A stretch of DNA of 64,000 nt from Caulobacter henricii (GTDB lineage Bacteria > Pseudomonadota > Alphaproteobacteria > Caulobacterales > Caulobacteraceae), in assembly GCF_001414055.1 (NCBI RefSeq), contig NZ_CP013002.1:2728001-2792000 (forward strand), in the 5' to 3' direction. Position 1 is the stretch's first letter; each line of letters begins with the position of its first letter. Made by a program: the position numbers and the translations under genes. Under the pieces are notes generated by a model. The model had not been told where the DNA came from. It searched no databases and saw only the letters and a list, made by a program, of their open reading frames with translations. Of this stretch, positions 25,283 through 33,840 are shown piece after piece.

Positions 25283-26167
25283 TCAGCTAAAGGGGTGCGA
25301 GCCCCAGGCCGGCCAGATGTCCGGCAGGTCGGTCGAGACCTTGTCCGGATACACCGGCGACCGCTTCTCCAGAAACGACGTGACGCCCTCCTTGGCATCA
25401 GCAGCGGCCCCACGGGCCTGGATCGCCCGGCTATCGGCCTTGTGAGCTTCCATCGGGTGGTCGGCACCGGCCATCCGCCACAACAGCTGACGCGTCAGGG
25501 CCACCGAGACCGGCGCGCTGTTGTCGGCGATCTCGCGCGCCAGGGCCCGGGCGGCGGGCAGCAGGTCCTCAGGCGCGTGCAGCGAGCGGACCAGACCGCG
25601 ATCGAGCGCTTCCTGGGCCCCGAAGACCCGCCCCGTATAGCACCACTCCAGCGCCGTCTGCATGCCGACCAGGCGCGGCAGGAACCAGGATGAGGCCGCT
25701 TCCGGATTGATCCCCCGACGCGCGAACACGAAGCCGAACTTGGCGTCGGTCGAGGCCAGCCGGATGTCCATCGGCAGCTGCATGGTGACGCCCACGCCCA
25801 CGGCTGCACCGTTTACGGCGGCAATGATCGGCTTGAGGCTGTCATACATGCGCAGGGTGCAGCGTCCGCCACCGTCGCGATAGATGTCGCCGACCTTGCC
25901 CTCTTCCCGCTCCAGAGCCTGGGGCGAGGTACGGTCAAAGGTCGCCCCGCCGGCCCCCAGATCCGCCCCGGCGCAGAAGGCCCGGCCTGCCCCGGTGACG
26001 ATCACCACCTTCACGTCATCGTCGGCGTCGGTGACGTCGAACACCTCGATCAGGTCCTTCATCATCCGGGCGGTGAAGGCGTTCATCCGCTCGGGCCGGT
26101 TCAGGGTGATCGTCGCGATCCCGTCCTCGACGTCGTAGAGTAGGGTCTCGAAGGTGGGTTGCGACAT
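25283..26167 (-). CDS. Enoyl-CoA hydratase/isomerase family protein (crotonase)
   Basis: A 294-residue crotonase. It shows DGIATITLNRPERMNAF at the N-terminus, VIVTGAGRAFCAGADL (first oxyanion-hole segment) and KPIIAAVNGAAVGVGVTMQL (second oxyanion segment), then the helix FGFVFARRGINPEAASSWFL. GAGGAGGAGC-type ribosome-binding sequence precedes the ATG. It probably hydrates or isomerises an enoyl-CoA in the same pathway as the adjacent P450, GMC oxidoreductase and acyl-CoA ligase. The exact substrate is not readable from sequence. Confidence 0.92.
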   Translation of the reverse strand: MSQPTFETLLYDVEDGIATITLNRPERMNAFTARMMKDLIEVFDVTDADDDVKVVIVTGAGRAFCAGADLGAGGATFDRTSPQALEREEGKVGDIYRDGGGRCTLRMYDSLKPIIAAVNGAAVGVGVTMQLPMDIRLASTDAKFGFVFARRGINPEAASSWFLPRLVGMQTALEWCYTGRVFGAQEALDRGLVRSLHAPEDLLPAARALAREIADNSAPVSVALTRQLLWRMAGADHPMEAHKADSRAIQARGAAADAKEGVTSFLEKRSPVYPDKVSTDLPDIWPAWGSHPFS

Positions 26168-26233
26168 GGGGGCTCCTCCTGATTTTCAGGCAGTCAAACA
26201 TGCGTATGAATTGAGGGCAATCACCCATCATCC

Positions 26234-26360
26234 GATCTCCCCGGCGAAGGCCGGGGCCCAGATTCATCCAGAGAGGCTGGGGATGATGCGCCTACGAGCC
26301 GGTCAGAAATCTCCGACGCTCGCGGGCTCGGTCTGGGCCCCGGCTTTCGCCGGGGAGATC
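26234..26360. repeat. REP-like inverted repeat, 29-bp arms
   Basis: 26234-26262 and 26332-26360 are inverted copies of a 29-bp GC-rich unit (one mismatch), 69 bp apart, between the crotonase start and the P450 stop. Each arm contains its own small hairpin (CCCCGGCGAAGGCCGGGG and equivalent). Dispersed palindromic units of this look are common intergenic elements in Caulobacteraceae. Confidence 0.8.
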
Positions 26361-26371
26361 GGGTCTAGACC

Positions 26372-27706
26372 CTACCCCCGCTTCACCATCAGCTTGCTGA
26401 TCGCGTGAACGAAGTTGTTGGGCGCAATCTCCATCTCGCCTGTAGCAACCAGGTCGGGGAAGCGGGCCAGGATCTGGCGATAGGCTTCTTCCAGCTGGAT
26501 CTGGGCCACGCGCTTGCCGATGCAGGTATGGGGGCCATAGCCGAAGGCGATATGCTTGCCGGCATTGGGCCGACGGACATCCAGCTGGTCGGGCTCAGGG
26601 AAGACCTCCGGATCGCGGTTGGCCGCGCCGTAGTACATGATGACCTTCTCGCCCTCACGGATCATCTGACCGTTCAGCTCGACATCGGCCGTGGCCGTCC
26701 GGCGCATATAGATCACCGGGCTGACCATGCGGATGAACTCGTCGACCGCGCCGCCCATCAGGCCTGGATTGTCGATCAGCAGCTGCTTCTGGTCGGGAAA
26801 CTCGGTCAGCAGCTTCATCGCGCCCGAGAGGGTGTTGCGCGTGGTGTCATTGCCGGCGAAGACGATCAGCAGCCACGACCCGTCCAGATACTCGTCGGCC
26901 AACAGGGCTCCGTCGACCTGGGCCCGGGCGATGGCGCTCATCAGGTCGTTCTTGGGATCCTCGCGACGCTTGAGCAGCATCATCCGGCCATAGTCGAACA
27001 TCTCCTCGACGTTGTTGTTGAAGTCCATGACGAACTGCATGAGCTCAAGCGTCGGGGTGATCGGCGCGGCGGCCTGTTGCACGGCCAGGTCCTGGGCGCG
27101 CTCCAGATAGTGCATCCACTTCAGAAAGCGCGGACGGTCCTCCGGCGGAACGCCGAGGATTTCGCACAGGGTGAACAGCGGCAGCACGCTCGAGAAATGC
27201 TCGACCATGTCGATGGTCTGCCCGTCCGCCAGCAGGGGCTCCATGGCGTCGAGCAGGCGCGTGACCTCGCCCTTCACGGCCTCGGTGATGCCGCGCAGAT
27301 AGGACGGGGTGAAATAGGGCATGTGCTCGCGACGCAGCTGCAGGTGATGCGGCGCGTCGAGATTGATCATCGTATCCATGGACGCCCGGAACAGGAGGGC
27401 GTGGCGCTTCTCGGGCGGGCCCATCGACATCAGGATGCCGCCCCGCTGCGAGGAATAGGTGGTCGGGTCGCCATTGACGGACATGACGTCCTCATGCCGC
27501 GTCACGGCCCAGAAGCCCGGGCCACCATAGGGCTCGGCATGCCACATCACCGGCGCCTCGGCCCGCAGACGGGCATAGTCGGCGAAGGGCTGACCCTTGG
27601 TGAAGCGGAAGATGTCGGCGAGATCGACATCTGGCAGGGTCGGATAGGTCGTTCCCGCTCCGGGGCCGGCCTTGCCGTCCACCACTGTCTGGCTGATCAG
27701 ATCCAC
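26372..27706 (-). CDS. Cytochrome P450
   Basis: A 444-residue bacterial-type P450 starting at GTG 27706 with GGGAG upstream. The I-helix oxygen-activation motif is FAGNDTTRNTL, the region around RTATADVELNGQMIREGEK precedes the heme loop, and the heme-binding loop is AFGYGPHTCIGKRVA with the thiolate C395. No membrane anchor. It needs ferredoxin and reductase partners that are not in this window. It is divergent from the GMC oxidoreductase gene, and with that enzyme and the ligase could carry out hydroxylation, alcohol oxidation and CoA activation of a hydrophobic substrate such as a terpenoid or steroid side chain; this is inference. Confidence 0.96.
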   Translation of the reverse strand: MDLISQTVVDGKAGPGAGTTYPTLPDVDLADIFRFTKGQPFADYARLRAEAPVMWHAEPYGGPGFWAVTRHEDVMSVNGDPTTYSSQRGGILMSMGPPEKRHALLFRASMDTMINLDAPHHLQLRREHMPYFTPSYLRGITEAVKGEVTRLLDAMEPLLADGQTIDMVEHFSSVLPLFTLCEILGVPPEDRPRFLKWMHYLERAQDLAVQQAAAPITPTLELMQFVMDFNNNVEEMFDYGRMMLLKRREDPKNDLMSAIARAQVDGALLADEYLDGSWLLIVFAGNDTTRNTLSGAMKLLTEFPDQKQLLIDNPGLMGGAVDEFIRMVSPVIYMRRTATADVELNGQMIREGEKVIMYYGAANRDPEVFPEPDQLDVRRPNAGKHIAFGYGPHTCIGKRVAQIQLEEAYRQILARFPDLVATGEMEIAPNNFVHAISKLMVKRG

Positions 27707-27943
27707 GCTTCAATCTCCCGGGAACATCGTTCTGTGGATACAAGATAGTGGTGAATGGCCCCGGGCCAACGGCGCCGCGACGGCAACTGACGCAAGGTGA
27801 GGCTTTGCGTTCTGGCCAGACCTGCGCATTGTGAGTTAACGCCGATCACGCGGGTACAGGCGGGCGGCCCCGAGCTCTTGCAAAAGCAGGCGCTCGAAAC
27901 ACAAAAAATGGTGCGCGCTCAAGCGCGCCCTTGGGAGGAAACG

Positions 27944-29611
27944 ATGAGCGCGATCATCGAGGCGGACTATATCGTCGTGGGTGCCGGTTCGGCCGGATGC
28001 GTGCTGGCTGCAAGGCTGTCAGAGAACGGGCGCTTCAAGGTGCTGCTGCTGGAAGCCGGCGGCGACGACCGGCCGACCAGGAATCTCTCCCAGTTCGCCT
28101 CCAACCTGATGATTCATATTCCGGTCGGCTATGCCCAGACCCTGAAGGATCCGAAGGTCAACTGGCTCTACACGACCGAGCCCGACCCCAGCACCGGTGG
28201 TCGCTCGCATGTCTGGCCGCGCGGCAAGGTTCTGGGGGGCTCCTCCTCGATCAATGCCATGCTCTATGTCCGCGGACAGCAGGCCGACTATGACGGCTGG
28301 CGGCAACTCGGCTGCGAAGGCTGGGCCTGGGACGATGTCCTGCCCTGGTTCCGCAAGGCCGAGAACCAGGAGCGCGGCGGCTGCGAGCTTCACGCCACGG
28401 GCGGCCCCCTGAATGTCGCCGACATGCGCGATGGCAACGTGATCTCCGATGCCCTGATCGAAGCCTGCGACCAGGCCGGGATCCCGCGCTATGCCGACCT
28501 CAACGGCAAGGATCAGGAAGGGGCCACCTGGTATCAGGTGACCCAGAAGAACGGCGCGCGCTGTTCGGCCGCCGTGGCCTATCTGCATCCGGCCATGAAG
28601 CGTCCCAACCTGCAGGTCGAGACCAATGCCCTGGCCAGCCGGGTGATCTTTGAAGGCAAGCGCGCCGCGGGCGTCGAGTTCGTCCAGAACGGCGTCAAGC
28701 GCACGGCCAAGGCCCGCGCCGAGGTGATCCTGGCCGGCGGCGCGATCAACTCGCCCCAGCTTCTGGAGCTTTCGGGCATCGGCAATGGCGAGCTTCTGCG
28801 TCAGCGGGGGATCGCGGTCGTCAGTGACCTGCCGGGTGTCGGCGAAAACCTGCAGGATCATTATCTGACGGGCGTACGCTACCGCCTGAAGACCGGCGCG
28901 CCGTCGATCAACGCCATGAGCAAGGGCGCCCAACTGGCGGGCCAAGCGCTCAAATATGTGCTGTTCCGCAAGGGCCTGCTGACCCTGTCGGCCGCCCATG
29001 TGGCGGCGTTCTGCAAGTCCCGCCCCGATCTGGCTGGGCCGGATATCCAGTTCCACATCCTGCCGGCTACCATGGATCTGGAAAAGCTGTTCAACGAACA
29101 GAAGATGGAGCTGGAAGACGCGCCGGGCATGACCATCGCCCCCTGCCAGCTGCGCCCGGAAAGCCGCGGACACATCCATATCAAGTCGGCGGATCCGTCA
29201 GAATATCCGGCGATTGTCGCCAACTATCTGGCCGATCCCCTCGACCAGGAGGTCGCGGTTGCCGGTCTGAAATGGGCCCGCAAGATCGGTGAACAGCCGG
29301 CCATTGCCAAATATGTCGAGCAGGAGATGAACCCGGGTCCCGGTTTCGAGACCGACGAAATGCTGCTGGAATATGCCCGCGCTTCGGGCTCAACCCTCTA
29401 CCATCCGGTCGGCACCTGCGCGATGGGCAGCGGCCCAATGGCCGTGGTCGACGCCCAACTGCGGGTTCGCGGCGTGGACGGTCTGCGGGTGGTCGATGCC
29501 TCGATCATGCCGCGCCTGATCTCGGGCAACACCAACGCGCCCGCCATCATGATCGGCGAGAAGGGGTCCGCCATGATCCTGCAGGACGCCAAGACTCCGG
29601 TCGCGGCCTAG
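27944..29611 (+). CDS. GMC family FAD-dependent oxidoreductase (choline dehydrogenase-like)
   Basis: A 555-residue flavoenzyme. The ATG at 27944 follows GGGAGGAAA; an in-frame upstream start is rejected because the FAD motif IVVGAGSAGCVLAARLSENG must lie near the N-terminus. GGSSSINAMLYVRGQ is GMC signature 1, GAINSPQLLELSGIGNGELL is signature 2, and HPVGTCAMG carries the catalytic H487. It oxidises an alcohol to an aldehyde or ketone. It is followed 12 bp later by the acyl-CoA ligase gene and shares a divergent promoter region of 237 bp with the P450. Confidence 0.94.
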   Translation: MSAIIEADYIVVGAGSAGCVLAARLSENGRFKVLLLEAGGDDRPTRNLSQFASNLMIHIPVGYAQTLKDPKVNWLYTTEPDPSTGGRSHVWPRGKVLGGSSSINAMLYVRGQQADYDGWRQLGCEGWAWDDVLPWFRKAENQERGGCELHATGGPLNVADMRDGNVISDALIEACDQAGIPRYADLNGKDQEGATWYQVTQKNGARCSAAVAYLHPAMKRPNLQVETNALASRVIFEGKRAAGVEFVQNGVKRTAKARAEVILAGGAINSPQLLELSGIGNGELLRQRGIAVVSDLPGVGENLQDHYLTGVRYRLKTGAPSINAMSKGAQLAGQALKYVLFRKGLLTLSAAHVAAFCKSRPDLAGPDIQFHILPATMDLEKLFNEQKMELEDAPGMTIAPCQLRPESRGHIHIKSADPSEYPAIVANYLADPLDQEVAVAGLKWARKIGEQPAIAKYVEQEMNPGPGFETDEMLLEYARASGSTLYHPVGTCAMGSGPMAVVDAQLRVRGVDGLRVVDASIMPRLISGNTNAPAIMIGEKGSAMILQDAKTPVAA

Positions 29612-29623
29612 GGAACCGAACGC

Positions 29624-31147
29624 ATGCATCCCTATCTCCACGCCCAGACCCAGCCCGACAAGCCGGCCTACATCATGGCGGGCTCCGCGGAGGTCGTAAC
29701 CTACGGCCAACTGGACGCCCGCTCGAACCAGGGGGCGCAACTGTTCCGCAGCCTGGGACTGAACGGCGGCGACGTCATTGCCATCCTGATGGAGAACAAT
29801 GCCCGCTTCTTCGAGATCGCCTGGGCCGCCCAGCGCGCCGGACTCTACTATGTCTGTGTCTCGACCAAGCTGACCGCCGCCGAGACGCAGTACATCCTGC
29901 AGGACTGCGGGGCCCAGGTGTTCATCACCTCGACGGCCATGGCCCCGCTGATCGATGAGATTCCCGCCCTGGTTCCGGGACTGACGCTGTTCACGGTCGG
30001 CGGCGCCCATGGGGCCTATGCCGACTTCGAGGCGGCCCGCGCCGCCATGCCGGCAACGCCGGTTGCCGACGAAAGCGCCGGTTCGGACATGCTGTATTCG
30101 TCCGGCACGACCGGCCGGCCCAAGGGCGTCAAACCTGCCCTGAACGGCGGTCCGATCGATCAGCCCAACGCCTTGCAGATGATGGCCCAGGGCCTGTTCG
30201 GCTTCTCCGGTGACAGCATCTACCTGTCCCCGGCCCCGCTCTATCATGCAGCGCCGCTGCGCTGGTGCATGAGCGTCCATAAGCTGGGCGGCACCGTCAT
30301 CGTGATGGAGAAGTTCGACCCCGAAGCCGCCCTGGCCCTGATCGAAAAGCACAAGGTCAGCTGCGGCCAGTTCGTGCCAACCCACTTCGTGCGGATGCTC
30401 AAGCTCCCCGAAGAGGTCCGCGCCAGATACGACGTCTCGTCGATGAAGTCGGCCGTCCACGCCGCTGCGCCGTGCCCGGTCCCGGTCAAGGAACAGATGA
30501 TCGCCTGGTGGGGCCCGGTCATCTTCGAATACTATGCCGGCACCGAGGGTAACGGCTTCTGCTGGATCAATTCCGAGAACTGGCTGACCCACAAGGGCTC
30601 GGTCGGCCAGGCCGTGCTGGGCGAACTGCGCATCTGCGACGAGGACGGCAATCCCGTCCCGCCCCGCACCGAAGGCGCGGTCTATTTCGCCAACGGGCCG
30701 GCCGTCGCCTATCACAATGCCCCGGAAAAGACCGCCGAGAGCTATAACCAGCACGGCTGGACGACCCTGGGCGATGTGGGCTGGGCCGACGAGGAGGGCT
30801 ATCTCTACCTCACCGACCGCAAGAGCTTCATGATCATCTCCGGCGGGGTGAACATCTATCCGCAGGAGATCGAAAACCTGCTGATCACCCACCCCAAGGT
30901 GGCCGACGCCGCCGTGGTCGGGGCCCCGTGCGAGGAGATGGGCGAAAAGGTCGTGGCGGTGATCCAGCCCCTGGCCTGGGCTGAGGACCACACGGCGCTC
31001 AGCGAAGAACTGATGGCCTTCGCCCGCGCCAATCTCAGCCATGTGAAGTCGCCCCGGCGGATCGACTTCATGCAGGAACTGCCGAGGCATGCCACCGGCA
31101 AGCTCTACAAGCGGCTGATCCGGGATGCCTACTGGGCCAAGACCTAG
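29624..31147 (+). CDS. AMP-dependent acyl-CoA synthetase
   Basis: A 507-residue ANL-family ligase. Motif A3 is DMLYSSGTTGRPKGVK, the A5 region is EYYAGTEGNGFCWI, A7-A8 is GDVGWADEEGYLYLTDRKSF followed by GGVNIYPQEIEN, and the C-terminal catalytic lysine is in HATGKLYKR. It activates a carboxylic acid as acyl-AMP and then the CoA thioester. It lies 12 bp downstream of the GMC gene and is presumably in its operon, supplying the crotonase and MaoC enzymes nearby. Confidence 0.94.
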   Translation: MHPYLHAQTQPDKPAYIMAGSAEVVTYGQLDARSNQGAQLFRSLGLNGGDVIAILMENNARFFEIAWAAQRAGLYYVCVSTKLTAAETQYILQDCGAQVFITSTAMAPLIDEIPALVPGLTLFTVGGAHGAYADFEAARAAMPATPVADESAGSDMLYSSGTTGRPKGVKPALNGGPIDQPNALQMMAQGLFGFSGDSIYLSPAPLYHAAPLRWCMSVHKLGGTVIVMEKFDPEAALALIEKHKVSCGQFVPTHFVRMLKLPEEVRARYDVSSMKSAVHAAAPCPVPVKEQMIAWWGPVIFEYYAGTEGNGFCWINSENWLTHKGSVGQAVLGELRICDEDGNPVPPRTEGAVYFANGPAVAYHNAPEKTAESYNQHGWTTLGDVGWADEEGYLYLTDRKSFMIISGGVNIYPQEIENLLITHPKVADAAVVGAPCEEMGEKVVAVIQPLAWAEDHTALSEELMAFARANLSHVKSPRRIDFMQELPRHATGKLYKRLIRDAYWAKT

Positions 31148-31180
31148 GGTCAGTAGACGCTGACCGTTTTGGCGCGAAAA

Positions 31181-31265
31181 CCTCGTCCTTCGACAGGCTC
31201 AGGATGAGGTTTTCGACGGCCCGCCATGGATTTAGCCCTCATCCTGAGCCTGTCGAAGGACGAGG
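31181..31265. repeat. Inverted repeat, 29-bp perfect arms
   Basis: 31181-31209 and 31237-31265 are perfect inverted copies of a unit reading CCTCGTCCTTCGACAGGCTC... separated by 27 bp. It lies between the converging acyl-CoA ligase and HfaB-like genes. Units of this type are dispersed in many alphaproteobacterial genomes and may act as a bidirectional terminator here. Confidence 0.85.
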
Positions 31266-31286
31266 GCGGGACTATAGCTAGCGACT

Positions 31287-32345
31287 CTAGGGGCGGGCGG
31301 CAGAGGCACCGCGGTCGGGGGCCAGCCAGCGCGCACGATCCAGATAGGGGCCATTGTAAACGGGAGCAGCGGGGACCGCCGGTGCGGTGGTCTTGCGGGT
31401 CACAGCCGGCTGGGCCGGGGCCTGAGGCGTCTGGATACGTTGCGTCGAGCGGGTCTTGGTGCCGTCGGCGGATTCGTCGAGGCAGTCGGTCGGCTGGATC
31501 TGCAGAAGGGTGCTGGCGAAGTCGTAGATGCTGCGCTCGACCAGGGTGCGGGCCGCCAGTTGCATCGGCTCCAGCTCGCTCTTGCCACCTGAAATGTCGA
31601 TGACATTGCCGTTCAGGAAGTCAAAGACGCCCGGCTTGATCTCACGGCCGATGACCTGCTTCTGATAGGAGGTGATGTCGATGATCTCCTGGGACCGGGA
31701 GTCGACCATCCGCATGTCGATGGCGATATTGATCACATAGGTGCTGCCCGTCAGGGAGCCTTTCAGGCCCTCGGCTCCCCGGTCACCGCCGCGCGCGTCC
31801 ACGCCGGTCGAGCGGATATTGTAGTTCAGTTCCGTCAGCCCCCCGACGATGTAGAAATCCGACCCGGCGATCTGGCCGGCATAGATCGGGCGGTAGTTCT
31901 CGGGGTCCGTACCGGCCTTTTCGGGGCTATCCGACAGGGTGTGCTTCTGGGCATAGGCCAGCTCCGTGTCGGAGATGCCGCGATCGGCCCGCTCGACCAA
32001 CCTCAACCCGGCCTTGCCCAGGGCGCTGAGCGCAAAGAGCGACGCCCCCTGGCTGATCTTGGCACCGGTGGTGAAGTCACGCTTGCCGGTCAGGTCGGAG
32101 ATGGCCCCGACGGCGACCCGGGGCGAGGCGCGGCCCGTGGCGGCGGCCTGGTTGGCCAGACAGGCCAGGGCTGCCGAATACGGGGTCGGATTGGCCGTGG
32201 CAGGGGCGTCGCCAATCGGCTTGGCATAGAGGCCGGTGACCGTGTCGGCGCTGGTCGAGGCGCAGCCGGCCAGCATCAGGCTGGCGACGGTGGCGACCAG
32301 ACCGGCATGGGGGCGGCCGGCTTTGAGGGACGTGCCGCGGATCAT
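31287..32345 (-). CDS. HfaB/CsgG-like lipoprotein, second paralogue
   Basis: A 352-residue CsgG-family protein with a lipoprotein signal (lipobox LAGC, Cys at about 28). The CsgG core is clear: RVAVGAISDLTGKRDFTTGA, KISQGASLFALSALGKAG, AGSDFYIVGGLTELNYNIRS and AIDMRMVDSRSQEIIDITSYQK. Such proteins form outer-membrane secretion pores; in Caulobacter HfaB secretes and anchors holdfast proteins. A Pro/Thr/Ala-rich tail of about 70 residues is unlike CsgG. Its ATG overlaps the upstream paralogue's stop (TGATG; a GTG one codon earlier is also possible), so translation is coupled. Confidence 0.88.
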   Translation of the reverse strand: MIRGTSLKAGRPHAGLVATVASLMLAGCASTSADTVTGLYAKPIGDAPATANPTPYSAALACLANQAAATGRASPRVAVGAISDLTGKRDFTTGAKISQGASLFALSALGKAGLRLVERADRGISDTELAYAQKHTLSDSPEKAGTDPENYRPIYAGQIAGSDFYIVGGLTELNYNIRSTGVDARGGDRGAEGLKGSLTGSTYVINIAIDMRMVDSRSQEIIDITSYQKQVIGREIKPGVFDFLNGNVIDISGGKSELEPMQLAARTLVERSIYDFASTLLQIQPTDCLDESADGTKTRSTQRIQTPQAPAQPAVTRKTTAPAVPAAPVYNGPYLDRARWLAPDRGASAARP

Positions 32346-33268
32346 CACCAGGTTCCTTGCTGGGCTTGAGGGGTGCGCTGGGCGGCATAGGCCGGCAGGG
32401 TCGGACCGCCGGGCTCAGTGAGCGGATCGAGGCAAAGGTCCTTGGCCTTGCCATCGCGGAAGCCGGCGACCAGTTCGAACACGCCGCGCTCGACCAGGGT
32501 GCGAACCGCCGCCTGGATGGGCTCCATGCCGCTGCGGCCATAGGATGCCGCCGCGCCGAGCTTGTCCTCGCCAGCGGTCAGACCGAGGTCCAGGCTGCGG
32601 CCGACCAGTTGCTTCTGGTAGGAGACCATGTCGACCACTTCCTGGGAGCGCGAGTTCACGAGCCGAAGGTCGATGGCGATGTTGAGCACATAGGTCTGAC
32701 CCGAGACACCGGCGCGCACGCCGTTCAGTCCGCGGTCGCCGACCTGGGCATCGGCTCCGGTCGAGCGAATATTGTAGTTCAGCTCGGTGATGCCCCCGAC
32801 GATGTAGTAGGACGAACCCGCGATCTGGCCGGCCAGGATCCGCCGGTAGTTGTCACCGCTGCTGCCCGCGAGTTCGGGCGTGTCGGAAAGGAGCCGCTGC
32901 CGGGCATAGTTCAGTTCAATCTCGGCCACGGAATTGTCGAGACGCTCGACCACCGGGAAGCCGGCCTTGCCGAGGGCGGTGATGGCAAACAGCGACGCAC
33001 CCTGACTGACCTTGGCTCCCGTCTCGAAATCGGCCTTGCCGGTCATGTCCGAGATCCGTCCGACCGAGATGCGGGGCATCGGTCGGGCCATCGGCTGGCG
33101 GGCCAGGCAGATCAGGGCCGGCGTATAGGGTGTCGGATTGCGCGTGGCGGGCGCATCGCCGATCGGCCGGGCATAGTCCCCGCCGGACTCGGCGGCCAGG
33201 CTGGCCGGCGAAACGGCGAGGATCGCCGCCGACAGGCCGATGCCCCCCAGGGCTCGAGCGAGCAACAT
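32345..33268 (-). CDS. hfaB: Holdfast anchor protein HfaB (CsgG family)
   Basis: A 307-residue CsgG-type protein from the ATG at 33268 (AAGGA upstream). Its core parallels the downstream paralogue: RISVGRISDMTGKADFETGA, KVSQGASLFAITALGKAGFP, IAGSSYYIVGGITELNYNIR, IDLRLVNSRSQEVVDMVSYQ. The signal peptide (MLLARALGGIGLSAAILAVS...) has no lipobox cysteine, unlike the paralogue. It follows hfaA by 43 bp. In C. crescentus hfaA, hfaB and hfaD attach the holdfast to the cell; here a second CsgG-like gene stands where hfaD would be expected. Confidence 0.88.
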   Translation of the reverse strand: MLLARALGGIGLSAAILAVSPASLAAESGGDYARPIGDAPATRNPTPYTPALICLARQPMARPMPRISVGRISDMTGKADFETGAKVSQGASLFAITALGKAGFPVVERLDNSVAEIELNYARQRLLSDTPELAGSSGDNYRRILAGQIAGSSYYIVGGITELNYNIRSTGADAQVGDRGLNGVRAGVSGQTYVLNIAIDLRLVNSRSQEVVDMVSYQKQLVGRSLDLGLTAGEDKLGAAASYGRSGMEPIQAAVRTLVERGVFELVAGFRDGKAKDLCLDPLTEPGGPTLPAYAAQRTPQAQQGTW

Positions 33269-33311
33269 GATGCTGTTTTCCTTGTTAGACCGAAGGTGCC
33301 GAACCCGGGCG

Positions 33312-33749
33312 CTAATGGCCCGAACCGGTGGCCGTCGAGGTCGAACCATTGAGCACGGCGGTGGCCTTGACCGACCCCGAATTGGTCTGGACGCTGTTGA
33401 GCACGATGGTGTTGTTCGAGCCCTCGACCGTGACATTGACCAGGTTGCCGATGGCGGTCGCGCTGTTGCCAGCACCGCTTTCAAAGAACGCCGCGCCATA
33501 GAAGGCAGAACCGGTATTGGTCGTGGTCAGGCTGCCGCCTGTGCCGGACTGGATGATCCCGTCCTTGATGATCCGGTTGCCCTGGCTGTCACGCGTCGAT
33601 GGATTGAAGCGCTCGGCCTCCATCGCCCGGCCATTGCCATAGCCGGCTTCGAGACTGCCGAGGCCGACGCTGCCCAGGGTCTGGGCCCCGGCATGGCAGG
33701 GCGCGACCAGCAGGGTGATGGCGAGTGATGGCTTGAGCATCTTGAACAT
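33312..33749 (-). CDS. hfaA: Holdfast anchor protein HfaA
   Basis: A 145-residue exported protein with signal peptide (to about HAGAQ), then LGSVGLGSLEAGYGNGRAME and an N/S/T/G-rich beta part with NSATAIGNLVNVTVEGSNN and TIVLNSVQTNSGSV. Size, low-complexity amyloid-like composition and position directly ahead of hfaB match HfaA, the surface component of the holdfast anchor. AGGAC precedes the ATG at 33749. It shares an A-x-A-I-G-N-x-x-x-V motif with the repeat protein encoded upstream. Confidence 0.8.
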   Translation of the reverse strand: MFKMLKPSLAITLLVAPCHAGAQTLGSVGLGSLEAGYGNGRAMEAERFNPSTRDSQGNRIIKDGIIQSGTGGSLTTTNTGSAFYGAAFFESGAGNSATAIGNLVNVTVEGSNNTIVLNSVQTNSGSVKATAVLNGSTSTATGSGH

Positions 33750-33798
33750 GGGTCAGGTCCTGGGGCGGGAATGAAGGATCAGGGGCCAGTGGAAGAGG

Positions 33799-33831
33799 AA
33801 AAGGACGCTCGTGAGGCCTCAACGAGCGTCC
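33799..33831 (-). terminator. Rho-independent terminator between repeat protein and hfaA
   Basis: On the minus strand a perfect 10-bp stem (33822-33831 with 33803-33812) has a 9-nt loop and is followed by TTTTCC. It sits only 10 bp after the repeat-protein stop, so most transcripts from the first gene should end here, with the hfa genes served by read-through or the short gap before hfaA. Confidence 0.85.
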
Positions 33832-33840
33832 CTCGTCGCC

